Assembly: GCA_005408345.1 (NCBI GenBank)
Contig: SEMN01000259.1
Coordinates: forward strand, 310,001 to 374,000
Direction of reading: 5' to 3'
DNA from: Macquaria australasica
Lineage: Eukaryota > Chordata > Actinopteri > Centrarchiformes > Percichthyidae
DNA: 64,000 bases
Positions within the stretch are counted from its first letter, which is position 1. Each line of letters begins with the position of its first letter. Both the position numbers and the translations under genes were made by a program. Positions 20,930-33,559 of this stretch are shown here, piece after piece. The notes beneath the pieces were generated by a model, which saw only the letters and a list, made by a program, of their open reading frames with translations, was not told the origin of the DNA and did no database searches.

Positions 20930-21200
20930 CCCTTTATGGCGCTCTTCCCTGCGGCCAGAGGAGAATGCCTTCCCCCCCAGGTGGGGAGCGCGGGCCTGGC
21001 CAGCCCCGTCCCGAGAGGACGTAACAGGAGGCTTATCGGAGTGCCGGGCTGTGCTGTAATACTCCTGTGAAAGGTCTTTCAGGCCGCCTCCCAATATTGA
21101 TTTTTCTGGGCAGGAGGGAAATCGAGAAGGCCCCCCTCAGAAGCACTGGAGCTGGGGAGGAGGAGACAGGTAGAGATAGAAGTTTAGGAAGGGAGGAGGG
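20930..21200. promoter_or_regulatory. GC-rich non-repeat patch, function unknown
   Basis: The stretch contains 'ccccccaggtggggagcgcgggcctggccagccccgtcccgagagga'-type sequence within otherwise A/T-rich surroundings, without a repeat signature or a convincing exon. It could be a regulatory element or CpG-rich remnant; only composition supports this. Confidence 0.25.
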
Positions 21201-21591
21201 CAGACAGTGAGACACACAGAGAAGAGCTACGCTTACTTGCACGCCCAGCCGTTGGCCATACAGGGTTAACGTTTCATTCATGTCTGTTTACGCAAACAAA
21301 GCACATGCATAACCTGGTCACCACCAAAGACTATTTTCTGCTAATAGACAACATACAGGTTGCAGACTAAAAACGTGTAATTAGTTTTAGGATTTGCTAG
21401 TGTGGTCTGAATTCTTCAGTTTCCAGGTTTTTTGCAGCTGTTCCTCCACACAGCAGGGCAGCAACAACTTTTGGACTGCTTACACAGAGGTTATTCTGAG
21501 GTTAAATCTCATTGCTGCCATAAATAAACCAGAAAGCAGAACATTTCCTGACCACACCAGCCAATTCACTTTATTTTAGGCATGCAGTCTA

Positions 21592-21805
21592 AATGGTAAA
21601 TGGACTAACCTTAACGGTTCCCAAAGCATTTTACAGATTGGTCTCATTCACACACCGATGGCGACGGAGCTTGCCATGCGAGGTGCTGGCCTCCATCGGG
21701 AGCAACTTATTATCTTGCCCAAGGACACAGGAGCCATGGATCGGACCGCCAACCCTGGGAATAATGGACGACCCACTCTACCTCCTGAGCCACAGCCGTC
21801 CCTCT
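21592..21805 (+). repeat. dispersed teleost repeat (taaatggtaaatgg... type)
   Basis: It starts 'taaatggtaaatggact' and ends 'gacgacccactctacctcctgagccacagccg', with 'atcttgcccaaggacac' in between. I recognise this order from a repeat common in many ray-finned fish genomes (established pattern, recalled, not searched). The internal 90-codon frame is not a gene. Confidence 0.65.
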
Positions 21806-22165
21806 TTCTATAAAAGAAATAAATATAAAAGACAAGAAGGAAGAAAGAAAGAGATAAAGATGTAAGAGTATTAACACTGTATTTACAGATACAGACATAC
21901 ATACTGTAGATATTTACAAGCAACAAAACAGTTAAATAACACAATATATTGTCATACAATACATATGGTTACATCAGTTTTTGGAAAAGGGAGTGGTCAC
22001 AAGTTACAGTATCTTCTTTAACAAGCAGTAAATTATTTTTTATACAGAGAAAAGATTGACAGTAATTTGGGCCTGTCTAAGTCTCAAATTGCAACCAATT
22101 CTGTGAAAATGTTTCCCTACCACAACAACCCATTTCCAATTGATTATAAACCAGGAATCATAACC

Positions 22166-22168
<3 letters not shown>

Positions 22169-22215
<47 letters not shown>
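22169..22215. repeat. (ATT)n microsatellite
   Basis: A near-pure ATT run of about 47 bp. Confidence 0.95.
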
Positions 22216-25049
22216 TGAATTTGACCTTAAATTGAGAATTGTAACCTTTGCTACTGTGGCCACAAGTGACAATTACAGGATTCTGGCACATTGAATTATC
22301 CTTCATTTCCCAGGATTCTATTGAGTCACAGATCATAAATAGGCGTTAAATTGTAACCCCTGTCTCTGTTGAAAGATAGCCTTTGGTGTTGGGTGTGGAT
22401 GTCCTCCTTGATCTTTCTCTGGCCATCCTGATCGATGACTTTGACATCTTCACAGTCGTTGCTGTGACTGGTTTTGGTCTGGCGTTAAATGGTTTCTGGC
22501 TAGATGTCTCGACAGCCCAGCCCAGAGTCCTCCGGAAGACCATCTTTGAACTGAGACAGGAGTTACAATCTACAGTTATCATGTCTCCAATGTTCCACAG
22601 GTAGGCTACCTGATGACACCTGAGCTGGATTTCATTCTCTGATAAAGATCATGAGATATGGTTGAACGTGCCGAAAAGCTAGTATGTGGATCTTGAGCTG
22701 AGATTATTTTGTCACACACACTGATCCCAAGGTCGAGAATGGACATGCTCAAGGAAAGGGCAATTTTTTTAATATTATGGACTTTAAGTGGAATCGTATT
22801 GTGATGATATGATCTTATCATGTTAGCTTTTAGAAATTCCTGTTGTTCACATCCAGAAATCCAAGCGGATTGTATTTGAAAACTGATAAAATTGTTGTTG
22901 TTGTTTTTTACAGAAATGAAGTTTTGTCTGATGTATTGCATAACAGTGGAAAATGGTTCACAACATTGAACATCAATTTGATGTGTGATTTTATGTGTGA
23001 GTCTGACTACATTTGTTGTCTTGTGATATTGAAAAAACCTTCTAATTAAAATTTATGATATTAATTTGAGCCATATAGCCCAGCACTAGTCCATTGTCCC
23101 TTACAAATAAATTAATTTAAAAGTATTAATAAAGCTGTACAAGCATCATATGTGTCACCGAATACAAAAATCAGGATTAGGATTAGCAATGTAACCAGTG
23201 TGAATGAAATGGGTAGGCAGAGAGAGTTGGAGAAAATCCTGTAGAGACACAGACAGGCAATGATAGTGGGAGATGGATCACCTGTGTGGGAGGAGGCGAC
23301 CGGAGGGAGGGGAAGGGGGGGGGGGATGAATCGGTCAGACAAGGGGGCCTTGAGAGCTCTTGTTCGGTGTCACCTCGGTGCAGAGCGAGAGTGCGCGACG
23401 CTTCCAGCCCCCGTCATCTGATCTAAGGTCACCCCTCCACAGTGTGACTCAGTGGCTCCTGAATGCTGCTTTCAGGCCTGTTCAGCTCTACTTGACGATG
23501 AATCACTTAACTTCAGCCTTTTATTTCTGGAGAGGATCCCGTTTCTATGCAGCCGTGTTTCCGCTCCAAAGGGAACGTTGGTCAGCCTCGCCCCCACACG
23601 AGGGCTGTCGTAGGTTTGATGAGACCATCTGGTGAGCTGTTATTTTAATCGGATAAATGAACGATTCAGGAGCTTCCATAATGTTGTACAATATGCTTTG
23701 TATGCTCTTGTGTTTACCCCCTGTATATGGAATTACAGAGACATACAGTATAATCATGCGCTCACACTTGCATGCATACAAGCATCTTTAGGAACATTTA
23801 GTTATGTTACCCAAAAGTCATGGCCTATTCTGTATCCTTAAAGTCTTCAACATCGAATAACCCCAAATGAAAGCACACCTGTTTGTTCACTTTCCAAACT
23901 TTTAACAGTAATTAAATAGTTCTGCCAAAACCAAATGTCTCCCCAGAGACACTTTATTTGCAAATGCATCAACAAAAGGAGTTGGATGGGTGTTGCCATA
24001 TTATTTATACTTGAATAACGCACCGCTACCCTATTCAGCCTCCCTTTTGACTGATTTCAAAGGGGAAACATGATAATACTGAAAGCTAGCTGACAAAAAA
24101 AATGCAAACAATGGTTATCTCCCTCTTTTAGTATTATGACATGAAAGACACCTGTTCTTTCTCATATGTGGCACAAAAATATGTAATGAATACCGTAGAT
24201 AAGCACATCATCTGGCAGATTGACTTGGAGATGCTAACGTCTAAAATGTAATATACAGTATGTCCAGGCTCTGTAAGATCTATGAAGGCACAAGACTAGC
24301 TTTCCGCTATGTAACCAACTCAAGTCCAACATAATTAAGTTTGACTAAATTTTATTCTAAGCTTAAAATATTCTGTGGTTCACATTTGACTGATCACAAG
24401 TTTTGTTCCAGAAGTAAAACTCCCATACGTTTTTCCCATTAAAAATGTATGTCGGAGCAGTTCTGTGGTATGGATCGGCATGAAACTCTCCCAGTTGAAT
24501 CATCAGTACCAAACTGATGGGCTGTGTCTTGTTCACAAATTCATCGACTGAGCATTTTGAACTGAACTGGATGCTTCTTCTCGGCAAAACCGGCCGAGGC
24601 TCATGGGTATTGTAACATCTAGACCTGTCTGTCGTGCCTGAATAATAAAACGTCATTTCTCAAAAACGAGGTTGAAATAATAGAAGTTCATAGAAGAGAC
24701 GTGTTTTTTCGGCACACGATATTCAAATATGTAATCTTTTTCCACATACGTGTTTACTTTCATTTCAGTCAGCTGTGGTGATGTTAGTTTAACAAAAAAA
24801 AAAAATCCCTGTGGTAAAAGGTTGCAAGTGGAACAACAACCTGTCAGCCTGGAAAATACCCAAAAGTGATCTCTAAGGCTTTGGGGTTCAGACCAACTGA
24901 GATGAGAGACATGTTGTCAACTAATTTTCTCTTTTCACTTTTCTTCCCTTAGGAGGACATTGCATTGCTTACATTCATTCCCTGGAGACAGCCCCAGACC
25001 TTATCAACTCCTAGAAATGCCCCTGGTGGAGATAGTTAAGGTCAGGGTA

Positions 25050-25050
<1 letters not shown>
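22216..25050. other. intergenic, unassigned
   Basis: No gene recognised. Overlapping frames on both strands at 22346-22604 (73-78 codons) suggest an old coding remnant but match nothing I know. A G/C-richer patch lies at 23340-23620 and a G-run at 23317-23325. The 97-codon minus frame at 24363-24656 is unrecognised. Confidence 0.4.
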
Positions 25051-25056
<6 letters not shown>

Positions 25057-25083
<27 letters not shown>

Positions 25084-25084
25084 T
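25057..25084. repeat. (TTA)n microsatellite
   Basis: A short trinucleotide run within an unclassified, probably repeat-derived segment. Confidence 0.9.
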
Positions 25085-25229
25085 TCAGATCCGGGGTCTG
25101 GAGCTATTCATAAAACATCCGGGGCTGTAGCCTTGGATGTCCAGGCCTAACAATGATGCAGATCTCCACTACATGCCTGACCCCAACCTTAACAAGTCAA
25201 AGAGTGTTGGGGTAAACATTTTAAAACTT

Positions 25230-25620
25230 TTTTTTTTTTTTTAACAGAAGAGCATCAAGAACATCAACCTGGGATTTGCAGGCTTCTTACTATGGCTAAG
25301 TATTCACGATGCTCCAATCAGAGAGGAGCTTTGGGAAAATTGGTATTCATGTCAGAGTAGCAAGGCAGGAATCTCTGCTCCCTGATAAAAATAAATGAAT
25401 GCTTGTCCAAAAAGCACATGATGATCCTCTGGAGCATTGGAACAATGCTCTATGGAAAGATTCATCAAAAGCGGCGACTGGAGAAAATCCATCACTGCAT
25501 TCCACAAAAAGTAACTCGTACAAGGGGTCAAACAAGTTGGTGGAAGGATCCAGATGACAATGGTGAAATTGAACGACGTTCTGCTGCATCACAACCTGAA
25601 CAGCTTACCAATGTGTGACA
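25230..25620 (+). other. unclassified segment with short broken frames, possibly a transposase remnant
   Basis: The segment 'aagagcatcaagaacatcaacctgggatttgcaggcttc' followed by interrupted frames (71 and 81 codons on opposite strands) looks like worn-out coding sequence, such as a Tc1-like transposase. I cannot place it: no DDE motif or complete domain is visible. Confidence 0.25.
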
Positions 25621-26454
25621 AATCATGAATTCTGTCTCTGTATCACTGGTGGACTGTATCACTGAACTGAGGCCAAAATGCCTTTGGGCTAAAAGAAATC
25701 AATTCTGCTTCTGTTCTTTTCTACTCCGTTTGCCCATTGTATGTTTTGGCACTGGTAGTTGCAGCATGTTAATGATGTTTATGCAGCAATTTGTACCAAC
25801 TTAAACAAACTTAACATGCTGTGGAAATGAATTCACTAAATGATATTTTCCTTAAAACCCATACAGGTAAATCATGATTTCAAAGATTAGTTTTAGATTT
25901 TGAATTTCCCTTCATGCACCAGCCAGAGGAATTTTGGTTGGGTTCAGACTTCACTGGTTGTTAACACCAATGCCAGGATGGATTTATTCTTACGTATTTC
26001 TTACGTCTAAAGGTCAGCTGCTGGCAGCGCCAGGCACGCGTGTTAAATCTGGAACAAAGTCACCATCACGTAAACTAAAGACTCAACTGTGAAGCTGTGA
26101 AAAACAGGGAAGGACAGAAAATAAGGGGAGAGACACGACTGATGGATGGCCCCAGCTGGATTTAAAGGTAAATGTTTCTTTTACAATCTGGCCATTAATA
26201 ATGGCTTTAAGGATGGAAAAATATTTTTATTTATATTTTATTTTGTTTGTGTAGTACATTCTCATACATTCAACTCTTGATTCTAGCTACATGATGTTTA
26301 CACTGAGTGAAATATTCAAGACTCCAAGACTCAGGTTTTTTGTGGCTGCACCATTCCACCAAATGGAAAAATTGTAGATCTCTTGTGCATCATTTTATGC
26401 ACATTTCCCCAAAATTCAGTCTGAAAATGAATCAGTTATATGATCTGACAACGC
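25621..26454. other. intergenic, nothing recognised
   Basis: No coding, RNA or repeat signature was seen. Confidence 0.45.
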
Positions 26455-26860
26455 TATGGTTACATTTGGTTAGGTTTAGGCACAAAAACGACTTGTTTGG
26501 GTTTTGGGAAAGATTATAGTTTGGGTTAAAAGTGGGATAAAGTGCTTAGTTAAGGTTTGGGAAACATCGTGGTTGGGTTAAAACAACTTCGTTAGGGTTT
26601 GGGGACCTTTGTACTCATGGTTACAGTAATAACCACGTGGTTAAGGTTAAGGGACGATCATGGTCATGGTTTAAAAAATACAACATTGACTTGCGATTGG
26701 AAACCAGAAATGACCGGCTGTCTCCCGTGTTAAAGTCTAATTGTTTGTTGACCTATTCAACCACCCCGACCTCCTCCCTACGCGGACTTTGTCGCTCTAT
26801 AATACCATCACCTGACTTCCTCCTTTGCTCCCGTCATAATTAGTTCAATCGCTAGAGGGC
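26455..26860 (+). repeat. dispersed repeat rich in GGTTAGG/GGTTAAG motifs
   Basis: 'ggttaggtttaggcacaaaaac', 'gggttttgggaaagat', 'ggttaaggttaaggg' and similar motifs recur at irregular spacing. I recognise this style of element from percomorph genomes. Related sequence occurs on the opposite strand at about 39310-39530. The TTAGG-like motifs are imperfect and scattered, so this is not telomeric DNA. Confidence 0.55.
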
Positions 26861-26894
26861 TTTGTCACTAAAGTACGGCAGGTCAAAGTTAACC

Positions 26895-27150
26895 CTAAGG
26901 CTGTATTCAGACCAAGTCAGGCGCTGCTGCGAAAACACAAGTCCTCCCATTCATTTGAATGGGTGCCTAAGAGTAGCTCCCCAAAATCAGATGGAGGGTT
27001 TTAACTGACAGTTTGCATAATAATTTTCCATACTTCTTTTTTTAAATATAACATGTGCATTTTGAATTTGGGCGTACACACCTACGGGTTCTGATGTCAG
27101 ACACTGTACATGGCAGTTCATGTTTAGATGGCCAACGAGTAATTCCTGAG
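26895..27150 (+). repeat. possible DNA-transposon end ('attcagaccaagtcaggcgctgc')
   Basis: 'ctgtattcagaccaagtcagg...cgctgctgcgaaaacacaagtc' resembles the terminus of a fish Harbinger-like family. No matching second end was found, so this is tentative. Confidence 0.3.
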
Positions 27151-28057
27151 AAAAGTTGGGTTAATGACAAAATATACATGTTGTGAATCTACCTTTTTTA
27201 TACCAGTGGTACCACTAATTTCCTCAATACTGTCAACAACTTTTAATGTGAAAATAATGAAATATTGATAACATTCAGTGTCCAACGTTCAGCTTGTTGA
27301 TACTGGAACGAGAGCTCTGATTGAAAGCAGTGAAAATTAAAAGCACTTTTTACAGACTGTGTGTTCCCTCTCAACGAATTCCTTGAATTCATTTTTAGAT
27401 ATGCGGGTCCAGACTCTCTCAGTTAGCATGGGAAGCTCGTTTGCATCATTTCATGCCTGACAGACAAAGCAGACAGACCGACACAAACGAGGATTTTTCA
27501 CAAAACACTAAGTAGAAACACCCTAATCAAGGCCGATAACAAGGATCCAAAACAATCAAAAACATTCCAATGGGCCGAGGACAAACTGTAGCACAGTAAG
27601 TGAATTTGTAAGGAAAAGAGCAGAGAGAAAAGCAAAAGGAGAAGACTCGTGCTTCCTAACTGAGTTTTGTCCCATTTAAGGACAAATAATAAATCTTATT
27701 CTATGCAATATTAAAAATATTGATTATTGGAGCATTCGACTGTTTAACCCTACATCAGGTGGGCATTTCCTTTGTCTGTGTCAACTCCGTGGACATGAAG
27801 TGTTTTTTTTCATCCAAGCAAAGGCAAAAAATAAAACTCCATGTGGATCACACCGATATCCCTTTTATATACAGCAGACGTGCATGTGACATCTGTGTAA
27901 ACCAATGATCAACCAGCACAGGACCTATTCATAGGAGAACACTGCACTCCATATACTTCACTGCTAAATCGTAGCATTACACAGAATTACTCTGAATAAT
28001 TATCAAATAAAAGTTAAGTAAGATCCAATTTCACATACGCAAACACATGCACTCGTT
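27151..28057. other. intergenic, nothing recognised
   Basis: A/T-rich sequence. The 62-codon frame at 27720-27908 has no recognisable content. Confidence 0.45.
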
Positions 28058-28682
28058 GGCTACATCCACACTAATACCTTTTTATTTTAAAACGGTGATT
28101 TAAAACGAAAACGATCTCCATACACACGAGTGTTTTATCAACGTTTCAGATATAATCTCCGTCCATACTACATGCCTGGAAATGCATAACACATGACCAT
28201 TCAAGTGCACTGGGCATGCACGTGCCGGTGTAAACAGGAAGCAGATTGTCTTCTCTGCGGTTGGTTGCTTAGTTGCAGGAAAAACTACGAACGAAGAACA
28301 GCGATGGAGAAAAGTAAGAGCAGCCATTTCTCTGCTTGGACCAACGACAAGGTGGAACTGTTACTGAAAGTAAGTGTTGTGATTCGTTATCCATGTTGAA
28401 TTAGCTGGTAGTCGAGGCTGATGTCTTTTGTTTTCGTCTGGAAAAGGTTCATAGGTGATGACGAATCAGGGAAGGACACGTTGTGGCTGATAAGAACCAA
28501 TCATGAAGCGAACATGGGTGCCTGCGTCATTTTAAAATGTCTGTTTCCGCCCGTCCTCACTAAAATGTGATTAACCTAATCAGTAGCGTTTTAAAAGGTC
28601 TCCATTTTAGGGGTTATAAAACGCTGGAGTAGTGTGGATGCTAGGCGTTTTAAAACAAAAACGTATTAGTGTGGATGTAGCC
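28058..28682 (+). mobile_element. PIF/Harbinger-like DNA element carrying a Myb/SANT-type exon
   Basis: The 625-bp element has perfect 20-bp-plus inverted ends (GGCTACATCCACACTAATAC and its complement at 28663-28682) and repeated gttttaaaac-type motifs near both ends. Inside, ATG at 28304 opens a 22-codon exon (MEKSKSSHFSAWTNDKVE then LLLK) ending at 28369 with a GTAAGT donor. The W-x-N-D-x-V-E-L-L-L pattern is the start of a Myb/SANT-like DNA-binding domain, as encoded by the second gene of Harbinger-group transposons. No transposase is left. The flanking duplication is unclear (TT?). Confidence 0.72.
28304..28369 (+). CDS. first exon of a transposon Myb/SANT-like protein (fragment)
   Basis: ATG (context gcgATGg) and 22 codons end exactly at a strong donor (AAA|GTAAGT). 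SAWTNDKVELLLK is the N-terminal part of a Myb/SANT-like domain. The downstream exons of the domain are absent from this deleted copy, so it is unlikely to give a working protein. It lies inside the inverted-repeat element 28058-28682. Confidence 0.55.
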
Positions 28683-31600
28683 TTTCTCTCTCTCTCACCT
28701 TTCCAGGAATTGGTTATATGATGTTTTAACATCAGTACATTTAAAATTATTTCCATCTCGAATAGAGATGCCTGGTGTCCAGATCCCCATGTTCAAGTTC
28801 AAACCTGGTCGGGAAATGGTCCAGAAGGAGGGTAGGCTGACGTTGTTGACCCCTTCAGTCAACGCAGGTTCGGGCCAGCGTCACGGACAGAATGGATCAG
28901 AAATGTTCCCTAAAGGTTATGATTAATGAGCCCCAGGCTGCATTTTGAAATGGACTATGAACTCTTTGGTGCTTAACAGAAGGTTTGGAGAATTAAAATA
29001 ATCTAGGAGAGGTGATATTGAAATAGAGTTTGGTCTACTGGACATAAAGGAACAAGAACAAAATTGTACTGAAGTCTATGAGACTGTACTGTTGAAACAA
29101 CATCTTTATGTACCCTAGATAACAAAAGAAATGTCACAATGTTATCGTCGACATCAAATAACCAATGCCATACTGGTTTTAATCAGTTCAAACCATTGCA
29201 TTGTTTTACGATTTTATCATTAACATACTTCAAACATTGCAGTGCTTCTTTGAAGCACCCCAGAAGCATTTGCAATTAATATTAATTAATTAAAAGATTA
29301 TTATCATTAATTTATAGGTTTGCATATGTTTCTCAGACCTTTTTCACACTGCTGCAGTTGAACAGACGAATTCTCTTATTGTTTGCCACTGTGCTGCTCT
29401 GACACTGAAGTGTTAAATGTCTGGTACAACAGAGCAGCTGTTGAAAGAGGGAGCCACATTCACTCATTCACTTTTACCACCTGAGGCTACAAACATTTTT
29501 TTTTAGATTCAGGTGTTGGTGTGAGTCAGTGGGTGAGTCAGAATGAGCTGGCGATTACTATGACACACACAATCAGTCATAACACTAAATCCATCATCGA
29601 GGGATCATAGTACTTTAATCTGCAGAGGATTATATTGCGGGGGATTAAATAAGCAATGCCTTGGCAAGAACTCCTTGAAAAACCGGTAGTGATGTTGTAG
29701 ACTGTGAATTCATGTGGCAAAACCCACAAAGATACGATTTACTTTGAATTACATTCACTGTTGGGCAACCTTCGAACATCAATCAAATTAAATAACAGTA
29801 TGGGAGTTATTTTTCCCACGACTGCAGGCATCAGTAGCCAAATTTGATTAGTCAGTCATTTAACCGCTGTGGCACATGCAAACTGATTTTATGGCACTCA
29901 GAAAATAATTGGATTGTTTGTTGTCTTTAATTTGTTGTGCAAGATAAAACTAATTATTAATATTTGCTGTAACATGGTAATACATTTTTACACAATCTTA
30001 CTCAAACTTATGTTGCGACAGTCCTGTTGTTGATCAATCAAATTAACAATATTGGCGTAACGGGTCCAGATGGCCCTCTGTTTGAAAATCGCACACTCCA
30101 CCCAGAATGTGCATGATTTGCTGTCTTTCAGATTTCACCTGGCAGCACAACACAGGTGACACTCAACAGTCTCACTGGTTTGTTACAGGTATATAACAGT
30201 GAGATCTGCAAAATGATCCTTTCTTGCTTCTAGTAAGATCCTGACAGTTGCTCGAGTTCTGCTTCTGCTTCCAAGTAACGTCACTCTTTCACCTCTTGAA
30301 AGGTTGAATTATTCTTACATGCCCAAAGATGTAGTGTTGCAGGTGATAATACCAATAACAACTAAATGCCAGTGACAGATTGTGTCACAGAGGCCAAATG
30401 CACATGCAGAGTCACAGTAAATTCTCAGTGGATAGGCATCACAACCCCTTGGATTAGGATTGTGTAATTCTCGGGAAAATACATCAGGTAGCACAGGTGA
30501 TACGGTCGAGCCAAAGACGACAACAGTAATTATCTGTGTGCTGTCAGAGCGCCATCATGGAACATGGTATCCAGTTCTCTTAATACATCAATGCAAAGAT
30601 CTCAGCAGACAGGCCTCCTAGTTGTCAAAAGATCTAAGAAACTCATCAGGCAACAGAGCCTTTTCCTACCATGACCCCTTTCTTATGAATAACCACAGCT
30701 AGACCTCCTCCACCTTTCAAGTTACCCCACCCCTAGTCCACCAACCTGACCACCCAGACGTTATCTGTTAAATAATCTCCAAGCTTCCCTGTCCAATTCA
30801 AGTACAATGAAACAGTGTGACTACAGGACTTAATCAAACGCTTATTTCATTGTACAATAGTACAATAGAAATAATAGTGTTAAGGCTCTTTTTTTTGTCT
30901 TCATCTGTGGGTTGTACAAAGGTTGTACAGAACTGGAAAGCTTTGTAACCAGCTTTTTGTCCTTTGCACTTATAAGGTGAAAGTACCGGTAAGGAGTATG
31001 GAAACATGCACACATACAAATTGGATTGGCTGTTAAATTTGGCATCATCTGACTTTCTCCCAGCTCTCTTAAGAAAATCATTTTCTTCCAGCGTACTTGT
31101 AATCTGCCCGCAAAGTAAAACATACCATATCATCTCTGCTGTTCAATCACAGATGTTTTGCATTGCGGTGGGTTGGGTTTCCAAATGTATTCATTAGAGG
31201 ATAGTGTAATTTTTAAAGAAAACAGCTGTGTGTAATTGTGTAATCTACTGTTGTTTGATGAATTAAACATTATCATCAGGGATCAGTTAACAATGCAAAG
31301 ACCTTTCCCGTGAAGCCAATAAATCTTTTTGACAGCAGACTGACTTTGACAGTAATGACTAATTGCCTGAGGTGTCAGGGGATTGAGAAGATAACTGATT
31401 TGCTTCTTTCAGATTCCCAAAATGCCTCTTAACTGTGTTTGATTTGAGAGACCAGTTATAGTATGCCTGTGCCTTGGGCATGAATTAATCAAAGCTCTAT
31501 GAGCTCTTGTCTACAATAAACACGAACAGGAGCCAAACGTCTTGATAATTGAATTATAAAAGAAAATCTACCTTGAAACATAAATAAATGTTTCCTTTTA

Positions 31601-32440
31601 GTTTATGCTCGTATACATGCTCTTATAAATATGCTTTCCAGACAAAAAATAGGTACCTCTGATGCAAGTCTGTTCAGCGCTCATATGTTCAGATGCAATT
31701 AGAATTGAAGCAATCCTGCGTGGAAACTGAAGCCAAATAGCTACAGAAAACATTTAATAATCCAATGAAATCTTAAAGAAAAGCCCACTTGAAGTGCTGC
31801 ACATTGTAAACACTTTCTTTCTTACAGTTTTCAGATTAAGGAATAAATCTTAGTTCATTCAGCAGTGACCCAAAACAACTAATGAAAATCTGGAATCAAA
31901 GTGAAACATGAGACCCAGGCCTGGTTTAAGTTACTGTGGTGGTTACTGGCAGAAATTTCCAACTGCAGAGAAGGAGCTCCATTGGTATAAAATTATCATG
32001 ACTATTATGCCACTATGTAGGCCTATACATAATATAAAATGTTTCTAATGTGTGTTAGTGTGTCACATGCACAGCCACAGAATGAATATATGTCTGAGAA
32101 GATGAAACTGATTCATTCACATGTTATAGGATCTAGCTTGCTAGGTTGATCGCTAACTGGAAAAAGAATAAACATACTATATTCAAGAGATGAAGCTTAG
32201 CGAAGGTCTATCTTCATGCTCTATAAGTCAAGTTTTGTTTCCTCTCCTGCTCCCAACTCAATCAGCTGATTGAGGACAGTCACACTTTTCACTTCAACCA
32301 ATCTGATATTGAACTGTGAGCCAATTATCTTGTTACTGTAAACTCTAAAACAGTTCCTTTCTGGCTGCCTTGCTCTCTCAAAGGTCACTATTGTCAATGT
32401 GGTTTGCCATTTGGTCAATGCAAATTTGCTTGTTACTTAT
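28683..32440. other. intergenic, nothing recognised (3.8 kb)
   Basis: No coding exon, RNA gene or classified repeat could be recognised. Several overlapping 63-99-codon frames at 30834-31197 lie on both strands without motifs. This is the longest repeat-poor stretch in the window, which makes it a reasonable place to look for conserved non-coding elements. Confidence 0.4.
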
Positions 32441-32582
32441 TCCATCCATCCATTTTCTATACTGCTTATCCTCTTAGAGGGTCGCGGGGGGCTGGAGCCA
32501 ATCCCAGCTGACATTGGGCGAGAGGCGGGGTACACCCAGGACTGGTCGCCAGTCAATCACAGGGCTGACACATAGAGACATT
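32441..32582 (+). repeat. dispersed teleost repeat (tccatccatccatt... type), copy 1
   Basis: 'tccatccatccattttctatactgcttatcctcttagagggtcgcgggg', 'gctggagccaatcccagctgacattgggcgagaggcggggtacaccc' and 'cgccagtcaatcacagggctgacaca' appear in that order. The same order is found reversed at 53160-53303 and truncated at 60043-60105. Widely seen in fish genomes; probably a retroposon 3' end. Confidence 0.75.
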
Positions 32583-33559
32583 GTTATTCCATTGCTTTGA
32601 ATTGATTTTAGTCATGGATTTTGCTGTTATAGATGCTGATGTGACTGTGTGTGACTCTTAACTGATCAGACACTTTGCTGACAGACCTGCAGGCTAAAGA
32701 ATTTCCCATTAATGCATTGGCTTTAATAGCCCACTGTGCACTACAAAGAAGGCAAACAACAGAAAGACTTTCAAGGAAAAAGGACAAAAATGAAAAAGAA
32801 AACAAAGCTTTGTTTAAATCCTGAGCGTACATGGAGTATACTGCATTTACTACGTGGAGGAGAAATTTCAAGACAGAGCTGGTTTCTGTTTGGCTGTTAA
32901 GTTTTGGGAAATTTTCAATGCTCCATATAACAGGTAAAAATGTCACTCAGTGGCCAAAGAAGATCAACGTATCTGTGGTGCCTCCAGGGATAAGTCTAGA
33001 ACATCCCCATGTGGTATAGTGACTGCTCACTGTTTGAAAGCACCTTTAGGCAGATACCAGTGTTTGTTGATTATTACTCGTCTTCACCTGTCTTTGCCCT
33101 GCAGGAACCTGAAACAACTGTGGAATGTTAAGTCTTATACCTTGTGCAACATGGGATACATGTCAACCTGTTTGCCACGTGAATAAAAGTATGGGGAGCC
33201 CTAAATCGAGACAGATCTGACCTCTGGTTCCCCTAAGGACAGTTCTGAGGAACCATCCAACGCACACGGGCAAACCTAAAACATGGTACCCAGTGATTGA
33301 TTCGTTGAATTACTGAGTGACGAGTCACTTTGTTTTGACCTTGCTTGTGCTGCTGAAAAAGTGCATGAGCACTTAATCAACCTTTCGATTAAATACTTTT
33401 ACGCAGCACCATTTTTCAAACAGAAAGGCAGCGGGGTTACTGTAACAAGAGCATTACATTTTAAAATACTCTGCTTCATGTGCAGAAAGTTAATGAATGT
33501 TTCCCTGTTCACAAAAACACAACTAGTGTTTGTAGAAGAAATAGTCCCAATATAAACTT
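32583..33559. other. intergenic, nothing recognised
   Basis: The 112-codon minus-strand frame (32608-32946) and shorter plus-strand ones show no domain or splice logic. Confidence 0.45.

Larger units (their letters stand above)
18583..21591. other. intergenic with microsatellites and a GC-rich patch
   Basis: No gene was recognised. It contains (TG)n at 19792-19848, a CAA/C-run/CA low-complexity patch at 20683-20729, (TG)n at 20816-20845, and a GC-rich non-repetitive stretch at about 20930-21200. Many short frames on both strands are by-products of these low-complexity runs. Confidence 0.5.

Noticed and set aside
22346..22604. Overlapping 78-codon (minus) and 73-codon (plus) frames that look coding-like
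   Set aside because: Neither translation matches a family I know and neither has splice or start context; probably an old repeat, left unassigned.
24363..24656. 97-codon minus-strand frame
   Set aside because: No motif, no start context, ordinary intergenic composition.
26455..26660. Telomere-like GGTTAGG motifs
   Set aside because: Imperfect, scattered, and part of a dispersed repeat; not a (TTAGGG)n array.
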